From NCBI GenBank assembly GCA_050011155.1, contig JBEKJP010000086.1:36790-100789 (forward strand): DNA of 64,000 nt, read 5' to 3'. The notes below the pieces were generated by a model, which made no database searches, had not been told where the DNA came from, and saw only the letters and a program-made list of their open reading frames with translations. The translations under genes were made by a program, and so were the position numbers. The stretch's first letter is position 1; the number at the start of each line of letters is the position of its first letter. The stretch comes from Palsa-504 sp050011155. Lineage in GTDB: Bacteria; Actinomycetota; Actinomycetes; Streptosporangiales; Streptosporangiaceae. Positions 23,571 through 32,242 of the stretch are shown here, one piece after another.

Positions 23571-24338
23571 CTACCACTGCAGGACAAATGGCGTGCCGGT
23601 GGCGCGGAAGTGCCCGACGTTCAGGCATTCCGTGGCGCCGACCCTGGTGCGTCGGGCCAGCGGCTGGTGCACGTGCCCGAAGATCGAGTACCTCGGCTGG
23701 GTCGCCTTAATCACGTCGAGCAGCGCCATGCTGCCCTTCTCCATCCGCCGGGCCACGGTGTCATAGAGGAGTTCGGGGATCGCGGGCGGGATGTGCGTGC
23801 AGAGCACGTCGACCTCGCCGACCGCCTCGAGCTTGGCGCGGAACTCCTCCTCGCTGATCTCGTTCGGCGTGCGGTAGACGGATTTCAGGCCGCTGCCGAC
23901 GAACCCGAACGTCCATCCGTCCAGTTCCGCCGTGCCGCCGTCGATGACGTGATGGCCCGGCTTGATAAACCGCTCCCACATGGCGGGGACATCGACGTTG
24001 CCGTAGGTCAGGTAGGCCGGCTCGGGCAGGACGCCGAACAGCTCGCCGTACTGGCGGGTCATCGCGGCCTCGAAGAGGCTGGCCCGGCTCTCCGGCCGGG
24101 ACGCGAACAGGCCCATCGAGAATTCCCTGGCCTCGTCGAACTTCTTCTCGGTGCGCAGCCGGACGTACTCACCGGCCGCCTCCACTCCGAACAGGTCGGC
24201 GAAAATACCCTGGCCGTGATCAGCGTAGTCGAGGAACAAGAGCAGGTCGCCCAGGCAGATCAGCGCGTCAGCCCCGTCGCCCGCGCGGGCCAGCGCATCC
24301 GCGCGACCGTGGACGTCGCTCACCACGTGGACTCGCAT
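23571..24338 (-). CDS. Calcineurin-like metallophosphoesterase
   Basis: A 255-residue phosphoesterase. Metal-binding motifs: VVSDVHGRADAL (DxH), CLGDLLLFLDY (GD), TYGNVDVP (GNxD in place of GNHD), CTHIPP and FGHVHQPL (GHxH). Substrate unknown. ATG 24338 is leaderless, with TACCGT 6 nt upstream. It heads the MPE-DUF5304-glkA minus-strand group and is divergent from fadD. Confidence 0.87.
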   Translation of the reverse strand: MRVHVVSDVHGRADALARAGDGADALICLGDLLLFLDYADHGQGIFADLFGVEAAGEYVRLRTEKKFDEAREFSMGLFASRPESRASLFEAAMTRQYGELFGVLPEPAYLTYGNVDVPAMWERFIKPGHHVIDGGTAELDGWTFGFVGSGLKSVYRTPNEISEEEFRAKLEAVGEVDVLCTHIPPAIPELLYDTVARRMEKGSMALLDVIKATQPRYSIFGHVHQPLARRTRVGATECLNVGHFRATGTPFVLQW

Positions 24339-24461
24339 GACATAACGGTAAGCCGGCCGGGTCGCATGATCGACACCGGGAATTGACCGGCGGGCACCCT
24401 AAGCTGGTACTGCTTGTACTGACTCGTAACGTCTAGTGGCACTGCCGCCCTGGAGGATGCC

Positions 24462-26276
24462 GTGCGCGAATTCAGCCTGCCCGCCCTGGCGGAGATCCCG
24501 GCGACCGCGAACCTGGCCAGCACCGTGTTCCGCCGCGCCGCCGAGCAGCCGCAGGCGGTGGTGCTGCGCCGGCCTGACGCCGCGGGGTCGTGGACGGGCG
24601 TGACGGCGAGCCAGTTCCGGGATGAGGTGGTGGCGCTGGCCAAGGGCCTGGTCGCGGCGGGCGTCAAGGCCGGGGACCGGGTCGCGCTGATGTCGCATAC
24701 CCGGTACGAGTGGACGCTGATCGATTACGCCATCTGGACCGCGGGCGCGGTGACGGTGCCGGTCTACGAGACGTCCTCGGCCGAGCAGACCGAGTGGATC
24801 CTGTCCGACTCGGGCGCGTCGGCCTGCTTCGCCGAGACGGCCGCCTTCGAGGACATGATCGCCCCGCTGCGGGACCGGCTGCCCGCGCTGTCCCAGGTGT
24901 GGCGGATCGATGCGGGCTCCGGAGGTTCGGCGCTGGACACGCTGCGCGCGGCGGGCGCGGACGTCGGCGACGAGGTGATCACCGAGCGCTCGGCCGCGGC
25001 CAAGGCGTCCGATCTCGCCACGGTCATCTACACCTCGGGCACCACCGGGCGCCCCAAGGGCTGCGAGCTGACCCACGCGAACCTGCTCGCCGACGTGCGC
25101 AACGCGTTCCACGGACCGCTCGCGCAGGTGACCGAGATCCCGAACAGCAGCACCCTGCTCTTCCTGCCGCTCGCGCACGTCTTCGCCCGGATCATCCAGG
25201 TCGGCTGCCTGGAGGGCGGGATCGTCCTCGGGCACTGCGGCGACCTGAACGGGCTGCTGCCCGCGCTTGCCTCGTTCCGGCCCACGTTCATCCTGGCCGT
25301 GCCGAGGGTGTTCGAGAAGGTCTTCAACACCGCCGAGCAGAAGGCCGCCAGCGACGGCAAGGGGGCTATCTTCGGCCGCGCGGCCGCGGTCGCCATCGCC
25401 TGGAGCCAGGCCCTCGACGGCCTGGGCCGGCCGGCGTTCGGCCTGCGGGCCCAGCACGCGCTGTTCGACCGGCTGGTCTACGGCAAGCTGCGGGCCGCGC
25501 TCGGCGGGCAGACTCAGTACGCCGTGTCCGGCGGCGCCGCGCTGAGCGACCGCCTGTGTCACTTCTTCCGCGGCGTCGGCGTCACCGTCCTGGAAGGGTA
25601 CGGGCTGACCGAGACGACGGGGGCGGCTACCGTCAACCGGCCGGACCGGGTCAAGATCGGCACCGTCGGCCTGCCGCTGCCCGGCGTGGCGATCAGGATC
25701 GACGAGGACGGCGAGATCCTCATCAAGGGAGTCAACGTCTTTCCCGGTTACTGGCGGAACGAAGCCGCCACCAGCGAGATCTTCACCGAGGACGGCTGGT
25801 TCCTTACCGGTGACATCGGGGAGCTCGACGAGGAGGGCTTCCTGAAGATCACCGGGCGGAAGAAGGAGATGATCGTCACCGCCGGCGGGAAGAACGTCGC
25901 CCCGGCCGTGCTCGAGGACCGGCTCCGCAGCCACGGGCTGATCAGCCAGTGCATGGTGGTCGGCGACGGCCGGCCGTTCGTCGCGGCGCTGGTCACGCTG
26001 GACCCCGAGGCGTTCAGGCTGTGGAAGGAAAAAAACGGCAAGGCCGCCGACGCGACGATCGCGTCGCTGCGCGACGACCCCGCCCTGACCGCGGCCGTGC
26101 AGGCCGCGGTCGACGACGCCAACCAGGCGGTCTCCCGGGCGGAGTCCATCAGGAAGTTCCGGATCCTCGACGAGGACTTCACCCAGGAGGCCGGCCAGCT
26201 CAGCGTCAAGCTCGGGATCCGCCGGAGCGTGCTGCTCAAGGACTTCGCGGCCGACATCGACGCCCTCTACGCGTGA
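24462..26276 (+). CDS. fadD: Long-chain acyl-CoA synthetase (FadD15-like)
   Basis: Activates fatty acids to acyl-CoA through an acyl-adenylate. The 604-residue enzyme has the P-loop VIYTSGTTGRPKGCELTH (about residue 188), the adenine motif GYGLTETTGA (about 380), FLTGDIGELDEEG and GRKKEMIVTAGGKNVAPAVL with the hinge region, all characteristic of the long-chain family. GTG 24462 has GGAGG upstream. In mycobacteria fadD15 also lies next to pimB', so the pairing with the gene at 26691 is conserved; a role in membrane-lipid or PIM acylation supply is plausible. Confidence 0.92.
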   Translation: MREFSLPALAEIPATANLASTVFRRAAEQPQAVVLRRPDAAGSWTGVTASQFRDEVVALAKGLVAAGVKAGDRVALMSHTRYEWTLIDYAIWTAGAVTVPVYETSSAEQTEWILSDSGASACFAETAAFEDMIAPLRDRLPALSQVWRIDAGSGGSALDTLRAAGADVGDEVITERSAAAKASDLATVIYTSGTTGRPKGCELTHANLLADVRNAFHGPLAQVTEIPNSSTLLFLPLAHVFARIIQVGCLEGGIVLGHCGDLNGLLPALASFRPTFILAVPRVFEKVFNTAEQKAASDGKGAIFGRAAAVAIAWSQALDGLGRPAFGLRAQHALFDRLVYGKLRAALGGQTQYAVSGGAALSDRLCHFFRGVGVTVLEGYGLTETTGAATVNRPDRVKIGTVGLPLPGVAIRIDEDGEILIKGVNVFPGYWRNEAATSEIFTEDGWFLTGDIGELDEEGFLKITGRKKEMIVTAGGKNVAPAVLEDRLRSHGLISQCMVVGDGRPFVAALVTLDPEAFRLWKEKNGKAADATIASLRDDPALTAAVQAAVDDANQAVSRAESIRKFRILDEDFTQEAGQLSVKLGIRRSVLLKDFAADIDALYA

Positions 26277-26292
26277 GCCCCCGGGGCCCGGC

Positions 26293-26550
26293 CTAGCGGA
26301 CGATCTGGCCGTTCGCCCGGCGGGCCGCGGGCGGCTCGTGCAGCAGCATGCCCGAGGTCCGGAACAGGAACTCGGCGTAGTCGGCGGGAGCCCGGCCCTG
26401 GCGGTCGAGGTACGTGTCCGGAGCCGTCCGCAGGACGGTCAGCCGCCGCTGGGCGGCGTTGCACTCGGCGATGACGGTGGCGACGCGCCGGCCGAAACGG
26501 CCGAATGCGGTCCGGGCGGGTGCGGTGGCCTGCTGTGCCTTCTGGTTCAT
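26293..26550 (-). CDS. Small conserved actinobacterial protein (85 residues)
   Basis: The sequence IAECNAAQRRLTVLRTAPDT followed by YAEFLFRTSG is recognisable as a conserved hypothetical found beside the glycosyltransferase gene in other actinomycetes. One amphipathic helix, no membrane segment. GGAGGA lies 3 nt before ATG 26550, which fixes the start. Function unknown. Confidence 0.75.
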   Translation of the reverse strand: MNQKAQQATAPARTAFGRFGRRVATVIAECNAAQRRLTVLRTAPDTYLDRQGRAPADYAEFLFRTSGMLLHEPPAARRANGQIVR

Positions 26551-26690
26551 CGTTCCTCCTCGATACGCTTCCCCGTTCACGATCCAGTCTCGCGGTAAGG
26601 CCCCCCGGTACGGCATCGGAGGAAACCCCTATCTCGCCTGCTCAAAGGGGCCTTAGATACTCTCAGGACCGACTTAGGCGAAGGCTGGGC

Positions 26691-27809
26691 TTAGCCTTCC
26701 AAGATCACGGACAGGCGGGCGGCGGACAGTTCCTCCCGCCATTCCCGGTCCACCCAGGCCTGCCCCTTCTCCCCCATGGCCCGGGCCTTCGCGGGGTCGC
26801 CGAGCAGTTCGACGAGGCGCTTCGCCACGCCGGGCACGTCGCGGACGACATAGCCGGTCTCGCCGTCGAGGATCGCGTCCGGCGCTCCGCCCGAGTCGCC
26901 GCCGATCACCGGCAGGCCGGTGGCCGACGCCTCCAGGTAGACGATGCCGAGGCCCTCGACGTCCAGGCCGGCCCGGCGGGTCCGGCAGGGCATGGCGAAC
27001 ACGTCCGCCGCGTCGTAGTAGCTGGGGAGTTCGGGCCAGGGAACCGGGCCGGTGAAGATGACGTCGCTGGCCCCGCGGCTGTCGGCCAGGCGCCTGAGCT
27101 TGGGGGCGTAGGGGCCGTCACCGACCAGCAGCAGTACCGCGTCGCTGACCTGTGCCTTCACCCGCGGCCAGGCCGAGATCAAGGTGTCCTGCCCCTTGCG
27201 CGGCACCATCCGGGAGACACAGGCCACCACTGGCCGGCCGCCGAGCCCGAGCCGTTCCCTGACCGCGGCGCCACCCGCCCCGGGACGGAAGAACGTCACG
27301 TCCACGCCCGGCGCCAGCCGGGCCATCCGGCCCTGCGCCGCCGGGGACAGCGCCCGGGCCAGCCGGACCCGGAAGTATTCGCCGAGATAGGTGACCACGT
27401 CGACCTCGTCGCCGATGCGCCGCAGCAGGCCGCGGGCGCCCGGGAGCGCGGCCCAGCCCGCCTCGTGCCCGTGGGTCAGCGCGACCGCCCTGGTCACCCC
27501 CGCCTTGCGCAGCACCGGGGTGATCAGGCCCAGCGGCGCCGCCGCACCGAACAGCACGCGGTCACAGCCGTGCTCGCGCGCGATGGCCGCCGCCCGGCGG
27601 GACACGGCGGGCACCGGCAGCATCAGCGATGTCGGGTGCCTGATCACCGGGAACGGCTGCCGCGCGTCGAACTCCGCCGCGCCTTCCCAGGCGGGCGCGT
27701 AGACGATTACCGTGTCCTCGGGCAGCCGGGTGGCCAGGGCGTGCACGAACGACTGGATGCCGCCGCGCCGGGGCGGGAAGTCGTTGGTGACGATCAGCGT
27801 GCGTGGCAC
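26691..27809 (-). CDS. pimB: GT4 glycosyltransferase, PimB'-like mannosyltransferase
   Basis: Probably adds the second mannose of phosphatidylinositol mannosides from GDP-mannose at the inner membrane face. The 372-residue GT-B protein begins with LIVTNDFPPRRGGIQSFVHA; GHEAGWAALPG and SRMVPRKGQDTLI bind acceptor and donor, and GLGIVYLEASATGLPVIGGD holds the EX7E motif. GTG 27809 is leaderless: TACACT lies 6 nt upstream. A 7-bp hairpin overlaps the stop codon. The neighbour fadD matches mycobacterial gene order. Exact PIM specificity is inferred from homology. Confidence 0.85.
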   Translation of the reverse strand: MPRTLIVTNDFPPRRGGIQSFVHALATRLPEDTVIVYAPAWEGAAEFDARQPFPVIRHPTSLMLPVPAVSRRAAAIAREHGCDRVLFGAAAPLGLITPVLRKAGVTRAVALTHGHEAGWAALPGARGLLRRIGDEVDVVTYLGEYFRVRLARALSPAAQGRMARLAPGVDVTFFRPGAGGAAVRERLGLGGRPVVACVSRMVPRKGQDTLISAWPRVKAQVSDAVLLLVGDGPYAPKLRRLADSRGASDVIFTGPVPWPELPSYYDAADVFAMPCRTRRAGLDVEGLGIVYLEASATGLPVIGGDSGGAPDAILDGETGYVVRDVPGVAKRLVELLGDPAKARAMGEKGQAWVDREWREELSAARLSVILEG

Positions 27810-27892
27810 CGGACGAGTGTATAAGGCGGCCCGTTCGGCCTTCTTCTTCTCGTGCTCACCGTAGACCAGCGTCCAGCCGGAGCGGAGTGCCC

Positions 27893-28993
27893 TTAGGGGC
27901 GGAGTGCGCCGTCGATGTTGTCGGCGTACCACGGCGTGCTCATCGGGATTTTCTCGACGTCCCTCCCGGTTTCCGGCGCGTCGATGAGATAGCCGCCGCC
28001 GACGTAGATGGCCACGTGCCCCTCGCTGTTGTAGATCAGCAGGTCACCCGGCTCGAGCGAGTCGAGGGGGACGTGCGGCAGGGCAGCCCACTGCGAGTAG
28101 CTGTCACGCGGTATCTCCACCCCGGCCGCCGCCCAGGCGGCCTGGGCCAGGCCGGAGCAGTCGAACCCCAGCGGGCAGGGACCGGTCCCGCCGTAGACGT
28201 ACGGGCAGCCGAGCTGGGCGTAGGCGAACGCGACCACCTTCCCCGCCTGGGTGTCGGTGGGACCGACGTACTGCTGAGGGGCCGAGCTGCCGTTGGCGCC
28301 GATCGTATGGTTCGTGACCTGCTGCTGCTGCGGAACCGTCAGGCCAGCCAGAGTGGCCTTCTGGGTGTCGATGAGCTTGCTGAGGGAGGCCTTGTGGCCG
28401 GCGAGCTGGACCTTGAGGCTGGCGATCCCTGACTCGGTGCGCTGCATCTGCTGCTCCACGCCGGCGAGCTGGCTGGCGTCGCTGAGCATCTGCTGCGTCA
28501 TAGCGGTCCGGTTCCCGGAGAGCTCCATCAGCAGCGATCCCTGCTGCAGTATGGCGGAAGGGTCGCCCGAGGTGAGCACGCCCGCGATGGAGGTGGCTCC
28601 GGTGTCCTCGAACACCGCGGCGGCGGTCTGCGCCACGTTGGCCTGCGCCGTCTGGAACTGCGCCCGGGCGTGTTTCAGGTGGATGCGGACCTGGGACAGC
28701 TTCGACTTCGCGGCGGAAAGCTGCTGGCTAGCCTGGTCGTACTGCTCGGTCACCTGGTTGAACTGCGTCGTGAGCTGGTTGATCTTGGCCTGGACCTGAG
28801 TGACGGTCGGCCGCGGAGCAGCGCCAGCACCCGAAGCGGCGACCATGACTCCGCCGACGGTAAGCAACCCGGCCGCGAGCGCGACGCTACGACGAATCCG
28901 GGACAAGCTGCCCGCCAGCCGCACGCTCACGCGCTTACCCGCTCCCTGAGTCATCCCGCTCACGCGGGCGTTCGCCCTGGTCTTTGTGCTCAC
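27893..28993 (-). CDS. Secreted NlpC/P60 peptidoglycan hydrolase with coiled coil
   Basis: A 366-residue exported hydrolase of the RipA/Rv2190c type. A basic N terminus and hydrophobic stretch (SVALAAGLLTVGGVMVAASG) form the signal peptide, with a likely cut after GAGAA. Residues about 60-230 are a long Gln/Ala-rich coiled coil that in this family blocks or positions the enzyme. The NlpC/P60 domain has the nucleophile in LGFDCSGLAQAAW and the His in GHVAIYVGGG. It cleaves stem peptides during division or growth. GTG 28993 is the most upstream plausible start. Confidence 0.9.
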   Translation of the reverse strand: MSTKTRANARVSGMTQGAGKRVSVRLAGSLSRIRRSVALAAGLLTVGGVMVAASGAGAAPRPTVTQVQAKINQLTTQFNQVTEQYDQASQQLSAAKSKLSQVRIHLKHARAQFQTAQANVAQTAAAVFEDTGATSIAGVLTSGDPSAILQQGSLLMELSGNRTAMTQQMLSDASQLAGVEQQMQRTESGIASLKVQLAGHKASLSKLIDTQKATLAGLTVPQQQQVTNHTIGANGSSAPQQYVGPTDTQAGKVVAFAYAQLGCPYVYGGTGPCPLGFDCSGLAQAAWAAAGVEIPRDSYSQWAALPHVPLDSLEPGDLLIYNSEGHVAIYVGGGYLIDAPETGRDVEKIPMSTPWYADNIDGALRP

Positions 28994-29084
28994 CGCCGAG
29001 TAACTTCTGGGCCAGCGTAGTGAAGCGAAAAGGGCGATTCAACCGATTCCCTTAATCCGGGTCACCCCATCACCGTGTGGTAGC

Positions 29085-29393
29085 TCACGCACGTGAAACG
29101 AATTCGTCACGGAAGCATAACGAAGCTTTCGTTTCCGGAAAAACACGCCGGGCCCAGGGGCGCGGGCCGGGCAGGACGGCCGAGCCAGGTAGGGAAAGCC
29201 CTGGTAGCGAGAGCCGGAGCGGAGGTATCAGGCCGGCCTCCGCGAGAACGCCGAGCGCCTTCACCTCCGCATCGGTGAGATGAGCGGGGGCCGTCCCGGA
29301 GGAGTCCGCCGCGTTTCGCGGCTGAAGCCTGGTAATTACGCAATCCTGACAGCTGGTACCGCGTGTCCCGCAGCGGTCACAATCGATTTCCAT
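29085..29393 (-). CDS. Small Cys-rich conserved protein (102 residues)
   Basis: The start MEIDCDRCGTRGTSCQDCVI with four Cys as two CxxC-like pairs resembles a rubredoxin-type or zinc knuckle. The segment LTDAEVKALGVLAEAGLIPP RLL-like is the conserved remainder known from streptomycete homologues near the NlpC/P60 gene; here it ends with about 35 extra residues. GGAGG lies 4 nt before ATG 29393, which fixes the start against longer frames. Function unknown; metal or Fe-S binding is possible. Confidence 0.7.
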   Translation of the reverse strand: MEIDCDRCGTRGTSCQDCVITRLQPRNAADSSGTAPAHLTDAEVKALGVLAEAGLIPPLRLSLPGLSLPGSAVLPGPRPWARRVFPETKASLCFRDEFVSRA

Positions 29394-29720
29394 GGCACCT
29401 CCCATGCATTTGGTGAATGGACGGACACAAGGTACTGACGCCCTCTGACATTTCCGCGCCGCGTGTCGCGGCGCCGCGTGTCGCGGCCGCGCGAGGGCCA
29501 GCAGGCAGGCTCGTTCCATGAATGCGGCTCGCCTGCAAAAGCGACGGGACACTCACAGGAAAAGAGCCACATCCACATGACATCGACCCGGTTCACGGGA
29601 CACGAAGCCGGGCAGGCCCGCGCGAGACGGAATGTGAGGCGGGCGTATGGGACGGGGACGGTGGATGGGACGGGAGCGGCGGATGGGGACGGAGACGAGA
29701 GTCGGCGTGGTGGTGGAGGA
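29394..29720. other. 327-bp divergent intergenic region
   Basis: Separates the Cys-rich gene from the exonuclease gene. It holds a 15-bp tandem duplication (29456-29485) and a run of GGGACGG-like repeats (29645-29695). An in-frame ATG at 29577 could extend the exonuclease by 48 low-complexity residues, but third-position GC is poor there. No RNA gene or clear operator was seen. Confidence 0.6.
29456..29485. repeat. 15-bp tandem duplication
   Basis: GCGCCGCGTGTCGCG occurs twice, exactly, back to back, in the intergenic region upstream of the Cys-rich gene. Confidence 0.9.
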
Positions 29721-30701
29721 ATGTCGGTGGGCGGCCTTACTTTGGGGAGCGTGATCATTCCGGGCACGGTGACGCGGGCACCATGCGGATGCGAGGGCGC
29801 GGCGCCCGCTCAGGAGGAACCGGTCCGGGATGCCAGGGAGAGGTCGGCCAGGCTGAAGCTGGTCGCTCCGGGGGAGCTCGCGGGGACTGGCGTCGACGGA
29901 GCTCGGGTCAACGGGCATGGGCTCGACGGGCATGGGCTCGACGGGCATGGGCTCGACGGGCCCTGGGGCGAGCGGAGGCTAGGGCGGAAGCTTCCGGGCT
30001 GGGGCGGCCCGGATCTGCGCGGGGGCGCGGACCTGGGCCAGCTGGGCGAGACCGAGCTGAGCCAGGTGGAGTTCGTCGTCGTGGACCTGGAGACCACGGG
30101 GTGGTCGCCGGAGGTGGCGGCGATCACCGAGATCGCGGCGGTGCGGGTGACGGGGGCCGGCGCCGTGGGCTGGGGCTCGCGCCGGGAGGGCGGGGCGGGA
30201 CGGGAAGGCGGGGGCCGGCCGGGGAAGTTTGTGCGGTTGGGGGAATTTGCTTCGCTGGTTAACTCGGGGGTGCCGGTTCCGCCGGGGATCGCGGACCTGA
30301 CCGGGATCACGGACTTGATGCTGGCCGCGGCCCCGCGGCTGGGGGCGGTCCTGCCCCGGCTGCTCGAGTTCAGCCGGGGCTGCGTGCTCGTCGCCCATAA
30401 CGCGCCATTCGACCTGCGGTTCCTGGTGGCCGGGTGCCGCGACTGCGGGGTGGCCTGGCCCGGTTTCACCGTTCTCGACACGGTGATGCTGGCCCGGCGG
30501 GTGATGGACCCGGACGAGGTCGCCGACTGCAAGCTGGGCACGCTGGCCGGGTTCTTCGGCGCGCGGACGGCGCCGAGCCACCGGGCGCTGGCCGATGCGC
30601 GCGCTACCGCGGACGTGCTCAGCTGGCTGGTCCGGCGGCTCGAGCACCGGGGCATCCGCACCATGCGGCAGCTCAGCGCCTGGCCGGACGTAGTAGCGTA
30701 A
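29721..30701 (+). CDS. DnaQ-like 3'-5' exonuclease domain protein
   Basis: The C-terminal 210 residues are a DEDDh exonuclease: ExoI FVVVDLETTGWSPEVAAITE, ExoII CVLVAHNAPFDLRFLVAG, ExoIII SHRALADARATADVL. This resembles the epsilon subunit of DNA polymerase III or stand-alone proofreading and repair exonucleases. The N-terminal 110 residues are low complexity and include GHGLD repeats from a 15-bp tandem repeat. ATG 29721 has GGAGG only 1 nt upstream, so the exact start is uncertain (GTG 29751 or ATG 29577 are alternatives). Substrate unknown. Confidence 0.8.
   Translation: MSVGGLTLGSVIIPGTVTRAPCGCEGAAPAQEEPVRDARERSARLKLVAPGELAGTGVDGARVNGHGLDGHGLDGHGLDGPWGERRLGRKLPGWGGPDLRGGADLGQLGETELSQVEFVVVDLETTGWSPEVAAITEIAAVRVTGAGAVGWGSRREGGAGREGGGRPGKFVRLGEFASLVNSGVPVPPGIADLTGITDLMLAAAPRLGAVLPRLLEFSRGCVLVAHNAPFDLRFLVAGCRDCGVAWPGFTVLDTVMLARRVMDPDEVADCKLGTLAGFFGARTAPSHRALADARATADVLSWLVRRLEHRGIRTMRQLSAWPDVVA
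29911..29955 (+). repeat. 15-bp tandem repeat, three copies
   Basis: ACGGGCATGGGCTCG repeated exactly three times (29911, 29926, 29941) plus 5 bases of a fourth, encoding GHGLD units in the linker of the exonuclease protein. Confidence 0.95.
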
Positions 30702-30735
30702 GCGCCAGTCATAAGAGCAGCCTGGGAGGCATCCG

Positions 30736-31041
30736 GTGGTCACCGCGATCGTTCTGGTGAGAGCAGAGATCCAGCGCATCCCCGAAGTCGCCGAGGAGAT
30801 CGCCCAGTTCCCCGAGGTGAGCGAGGTCTACTCGGTCACCGGCGAGTTCGACCTGGTGGCGATGGTCCGGGTCCGGGCACACGACGAGCTCGCCGACGTC
30901 ATCCCCGGCCGGCTGAACAAGGTCCCCGGCGTCACGCACACCGAGACCCACATCGCGTTCCGCACCTACAGCCGCCACGACCTGGACGCCGCCTTCTCGC
31001 TCGGGCTGGGCCCGGAGGCGTCGGACGGCGGCGAGATCTGA
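30736..31041 (+). CDS. Lrp/AsnC RAM-domain protein without DNA-binding domain
   Basis: A 101-residue stand-alone ligand-binding (RAM) domain: AIVLVRAEIQRIPEVAEEIA, then the ferredoxin-like core VYSVTGEFDLVAMVRV and ETHIAFRTYS. Lrp/AsnC regulators normally carry an N-terminal helix-turn-helix, which is absent here. Such single-domain forms bind amino acids and may modulate full-length partners. GGGAGG lies 6 nt before GTG 30736. It sits beside trpD, convergent, only 4 bp apart. Confidence 0.88.
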   Translation: MVTAIVLVRAEIQRIPEVAEEIAQFPEVSEVYSVTGEFDLVAMVRVRAHDELADVIPGRLNKVPGVTHTETHIAFRTYSRHDLDAAFSLGLGPEASDGGEI

Positions 31042-31045
31042 GCCG

Positions 31046-32122
31046 CTAGCGGATTAACCGGTTCGGCAGCCTGGGCGCCAGCCGGCGGCTGACCTCGACC
31101 CAGCGGTCGAGCAGCGCGGCCGCGGCCCCGGAGTCGACGGCCTCGGCGGCACGCGCGTAACCGTCGGTCAGCGCGGGGACAACCGCGTCCGGCCCGGCCA
31201 CGCCGGCCGTCGCGGCGAGGGCGGCGGCCGCGTTCAGCAGCACGATGTCACGCACCGGGCCCTTCTCCCCGCCCAGCACGGCGCGGGCCACCTCGGCGTT
31301 CCTCGCGGCGCCGCCGCCGCGCAGGTCGGCGACGGTGGCGGGCGGCAGGCCGAGCGAGGACGGGTGGAACTCGGCCCGGGCCACCTGGCCGTCGTGAACC
31401 ACCCACACCGTGGACGGACCGGTCGTGGTCAGCTCGTCCAGGCCGTCCTCGCCCCGGAACACCAGGGCCGAGCAGCCGCGCCCGGCCAGCACGCCGGCCA
31501 CGATCTCGCCCAACCGCGGGTCGAACACGCCGACCGCCTGCGCCGTGGGGTGGGCCGGGTTGGCCACCGGGCCGAGGAAGTTGAACACCGTGGGGACGCC
31601 GAGCTCGCTGCGAGTCGGGCCGGCGTAGCGCAGCGCCGGGTGGTACAGCGGCGCGAACAGGAACGCCACGCCGACCTCCTGGGCCAGCTGGGCGGTCGCG
31701 GCCGGCGGCAGGTCGATCACCACGCCGAGGGCCTCGAGCACGTCGGCGGTCCCGCACGCGGACGAGGCCGCCCGGTTGCCGTGCTTGACCATCCGGACGC
31801 CCGCGGCCGCCGCCACGATCGTGCCCATCGTGGAGATGTTGACCGTGTGCGCCTGATCCCCGCCGGTGCCGACCAGGTCGGTCAGCTGACCGGGCCCAAC
31901 GGTGATCGGCGTGGCGTGGGCCAGCATCGACCGGGCCAGCCCGCTCATCTCCGCCACCGACACGCCCTTGATGCGGAGCGCGACCCCGAAGCCGGCGATC
32001 TGGGACGGCGTGGCGACGCCGTCCATGATCTCGTTCATGGCCCACTCGCTCTCGTCGGCGGTGAGCGAGTCACCGCGGATAAGCGCGGCCAAGAGCGCGG
32101 GCCAGGTGGTTCGGGCATCCAT
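31046..32122 (-). CDS. trpD: Anthranilate phosphoribosyltransferase
   Basis: Transfers phosphoribose from PRPP to anthranilate in tryptophan synthesis. The 358-residue enzyme has the PRPP loop LVGTGGDQAHTVNIST, KHGNRAASSACGTADVLEA, and the GPTRSELGVPTVFNFLGP segment. The start is ATG 32122. It is not in a trp operon here; it follows the pseudo-receiver gene by 120 bp in the same direction. The same isolated position near ctaE occurs in other actinobacteria. No attenuator or leader peptide was seen upstream of it. Confidence 0.95.
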   Translation of the reverse strand: MDARTTWPALLAALIRGDSLTADESEWAMNEIMDGVATPSQIAGFGVALRIKGVSVAEMSGLARSMLAHATPITVGPGQLTDLVGTGGDQAHTVNISTMGTIVAAAAGVRMVKHGNRAASSACGTADVLEALGVVIDLPPAATAQLAQEVGVAFLFAPLYHPALRYAGPTRSELGVPTVFNFLGPVANPAHPTAQAVGVFDPRLGEIVAGVLAGRGCSALVFRGEDGLDELTTTGPSTVWVVHDGQVARAEFHPSSLGLPPATVADLRGGGAARNAEVARAVLGGEKGPVRDIVLLNAAAALAATAGVAGPDAVVPALTDGYARAAEAVDSGAAAALLDRWVEVSRRLAPRLPNRLIR

Positions 32123-32242
32123 GGCAGGCCCCCAACGGGAGGAAGGTGAGCCCCGCCGGTACGGGACCGGGGGGAAGAGCGGGAGGAGGGACCGGGGCGG
32201 GAACCCTGGGCCCGTTCGGCGTAAATAATGGAAAACGGCGGG

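Noticed and set aside
28994..29084. c-di-AMP (ydaO) riboswitch upstream of the NlpC/P60 gene
   Set aside because: Such riboswitches often precede actinobacterial wall hydrolase genes, but the 91-bp gap is too short and lacks the conserved core segments.
29577..29720. Extension of the exonuclease from ATG 29577
   Set aside because: The added residues are low complexity with poor codon bias and no similarity to the family.
2431..32220. Recurring CCCGTTCGGC motif (2431, 22928, 27830, 32211)
   Set aside because: Slightly more frequent than chance, but its location (intergenic, promoter-near, coding) and strand vary, so no function can be supported.
31046..32242. A Trp leader peptide before trpD like that before aroF
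   Set aside because: The 120-bp upstream region contains no short frame with Trp codons and no terminator with a T-tract.
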